Origin: Candidatus Aminicenantota bacterium
GTDB lineage: Bacteria; Acidobacteriota; Aminicenantia; UBA2199
DNA length: 6,459 nucleotides
NCBI GenBank assembly: GCA_026393775.1
Contig: JAPKZM010000115.1
Span: forward strand, 1 to 6,459
Reading direction: 5' to 3'
Positions 5,395-6,459 of the stretch are shown here, piece after piece (within the stretch, counting starts at the first letter, position 1; every line of letters begins with the position of its first letter). A model generated the notes under the pieces. It had not been told where the DNA came from, searched no databases, and was given only the letters and a program-made list of their open reading frames with translations. Made by a program: the position numbers and the translations under genes.

Positions 5395-6459
5395 ATGCCC
5401 AAATCAGCGCAAAAAAAGAAAAGCCAGCCCGTTAAAAAAAAAACATCCGGCCGAGTCCCCGCTGACAAAGTAAACGCGGTCCTGCTCGAGATCCTCAAGG
5501 CGGTGACCGACACCGAAAACCTGGCCGAACTGCTGGCCACCATCCGCAACCGGCTCTCCGCCATCGTCGATACGCGCAATTTTTTCCTGGCCTTATACGA
5601 CCCGGAAAGCGAGTTGTACACCTTTCCCTATTCCGTTGACGAGTACGATGCCGGCGATGGTTTTACCCCGGTGCAGATGAAAAAAAGCCTGACCGACTAC
5701 GTGCGCCGCAGCGGCCAGACCCAGCTGGTCGATGAAAAAAAACACCGCCAGCTGCAGCGCTGCGGCGAAGTGGACATGATCGGCGCCCCCTCCAAGATCT
5801 GGCTGGGAGTGCCGTTGAAAATCGCCGGCAAGGTGATCGGGGTGCTGGTGGTGCAGAGCTACGACAGCCAAACCGCCTATACGCAGAAGGACATCGACCT
5901 GTTCCATTTCCTGGCCGAGTACATCGCCCGCATCGTGGAGCGCCGCCGGACCGAGGAAGAGCTGAAAATGTACCGCGCCGAGCTGGAGGCTCAGGTCGGC
6001 AAGCGTACCCTGGAACTGGAACTCGCCAACCGCCGGCTGGAGGAGGAGATCACCCGCCAGCGCCAGTCGGAGGTCATGCAGTCGGCCCTCTACCAGATCT
6101 CCGAAAAATCGAGCCAGGCCGGGGACATGGATGCCCTCTACCGGGCCATTCACGGCATCATTTCCAGCCTGCTCAACGCCCGCAACTTTTACATCGCCCT
6201 GACCGACGCTTCCGGGCAGATGCTCAGCTTTCCCTATTTTCTCGATGAATTCGATGCCCAGCCCAAGCCCAAGAAACTGGGCCGCGGCCTGACCGAATAT
6301 GTCCTGAAAACCGGGCAGCCGCTGCTGGTTTCCGACCAACAGGTCGACCAAATGGGCGCGGACGGGCTGATCGAGCTGATCGGAGCTCCCTCCTGCGAAT
6401 GGCTGGGCGTTCCGCTGAAGCGGGGCGAGCGCAGCTTCGGCGTCCTGGTCGTGCAAAGC
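5395..6459 (+). CDS. Tandem-GAF sensor protein, N-terminal 355 residues (runs off right edge)
   Basis: This is the start of a sensory protein open to the window edge. Residues 1-25 are a Lys-rich tail. GAF domain 1 spans about 27-183 (FFLALYDPES, TFPYSVDEYD, SLTDYVRRSGQ, IGAPSKIWLGVPLK, GVLVVQSYD). Residues 184-225 are a charged heptad-like coiled-coil linker (RRTEEELKMYRAELEAQ onward). GAF domain 2 starts near 228 and repeats the same blocks (FYIALTDASG, SFPYFLDEFD, GLTEYVLKTGQ, IGAPSCEWLGVPLK, GVLVVQS). GAF domains bind small ligands or chromophores; the output domain, often a histidine kinase, GGDEF or SpoIIE phosphatase, lies beyond the window. There are no membrane segments, so it is cytoplasmic. 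The start is ATG at 5395, with an in-frame TAG 10 nt upstream leaving no alternative; the ribosome site is weak (TGGA). Codons 13-17 hold a run of ten A residues. It is divergent from the cupin gene. Confidence 0.9.
   Translation, partial: MPKSAQKKKSQPVKKKTSGRVPADKVNAVLLEILKAVTDTENLAELLATIRNRLSAIVDTRNFFLALYDPESELYTFPYSVDEYDAGDGFTPVQMKKSLTDYVRRSGQTQLVDEKKHRQLQRCGEVDMIGAPSKIWLGVPLKIAGKVIGVLVVQSYDSQTAYTQKDIDLFHFLAEYIARIVERRRTEEELKMYRAELEAQVGKRTLELELANRRLEEEITRQRQSEVMQSALYQISEKSSQAGDMDALYRAIHGIISSLLNARNFYIALTDASGQMLSFPYFLDEFDAQPKPKKLGRGLTEYVLKTGQPLLVSDQQVDQMGADGLIELIGAPSCEWLGVPLKRGERSFGVLVVQS

Noticed and set aside
4832..5473. 213-residue open frame on the plus strand
   Set aside because: It crosses the antisense of the cupin gene, the spacer and the start of the GAF gene in another frame, and matches no family.
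5593..6456. 287-residue open frame on the minus strand
   Set aside because: It is antisense to the tandem-GAF gene, whose motifs are unmistakable. Its Gln/His/Leu-rich translation shows no domain.

Overview
The window looks like a moderately GC-rich (roughly 55-60 %) bacterial chromosome. It holds a housekeeping operon on the minus strand, then a small accessory region with genes on both strands. The order isoleucyl-tRNA synthetase, LspA, Lgt, RluA-type pseudouridine synthase, the Cys-rich Lgt subtype, a DUF4342-type small protein and a tandem-GAF sensor would suit an uncultured lineage near Acidobacteriota/Aminicenantes or the deltaproteobacterial groups. That placement is an impression from gene style, not a proof. 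I see no tRNA, rRNA, CRISPR array or complete mobile element.

Minus-strand operon (positions 4350 down to 1). A good sigma70-type promoter (TTGACT, 17 nt, GACAAT) lies just upstream of ileS. It is followed by a short leader, a complete 931-residue ileS, an unusual lspA::lgt fusion, and the first 124 codons of an rluA/rluD-family gene that runs off the left edge. All three genes overlap (17 nt and 23 nt), so they are probably translated in a coupled way. The main oddity is here. The two lipoprotein-maturation enzymes LspA (signal peptidase II) and Lgt (diacylglyceryl transferase) are joined in one 387-codon frame. The join falls right after the LspA VVDFLD motif, so the LspA segment carrying the second catalytic Asp (N-x-A-D-S) and the last LspA helix is missing, as is the normal Lgt start. 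It is either a deletion fusion in the organism or an assembly or consensus deletion.

Right-hand region (4350-6459). A divergently transcribed 85-residue DUF4342-type protein follows on the plus strand. About 80 nt after it is an orphan piece that repeats its last 16 codons with seven differences, all synonymous. This is the stump of a former tandem paralogue. A small single-domain cupin gene converges on it from the minus strand. A palindrome-rich divergent spacer (5207-5394) separates the cupin from a plus-strand sensor with two GAF domains and a coiled-coil linker. That gene leaves the window at the right edge before any output domain.

Together, the left part covers translation (IleRS, rRNA pseudouridylation) and lipoprotein maturation. 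The right part is probably sensory or regulatory, with no established link between the genes. The most informative points are the fused, apparently incomplete LspA and the DUF4342 remnant. Both look like deletion scars.
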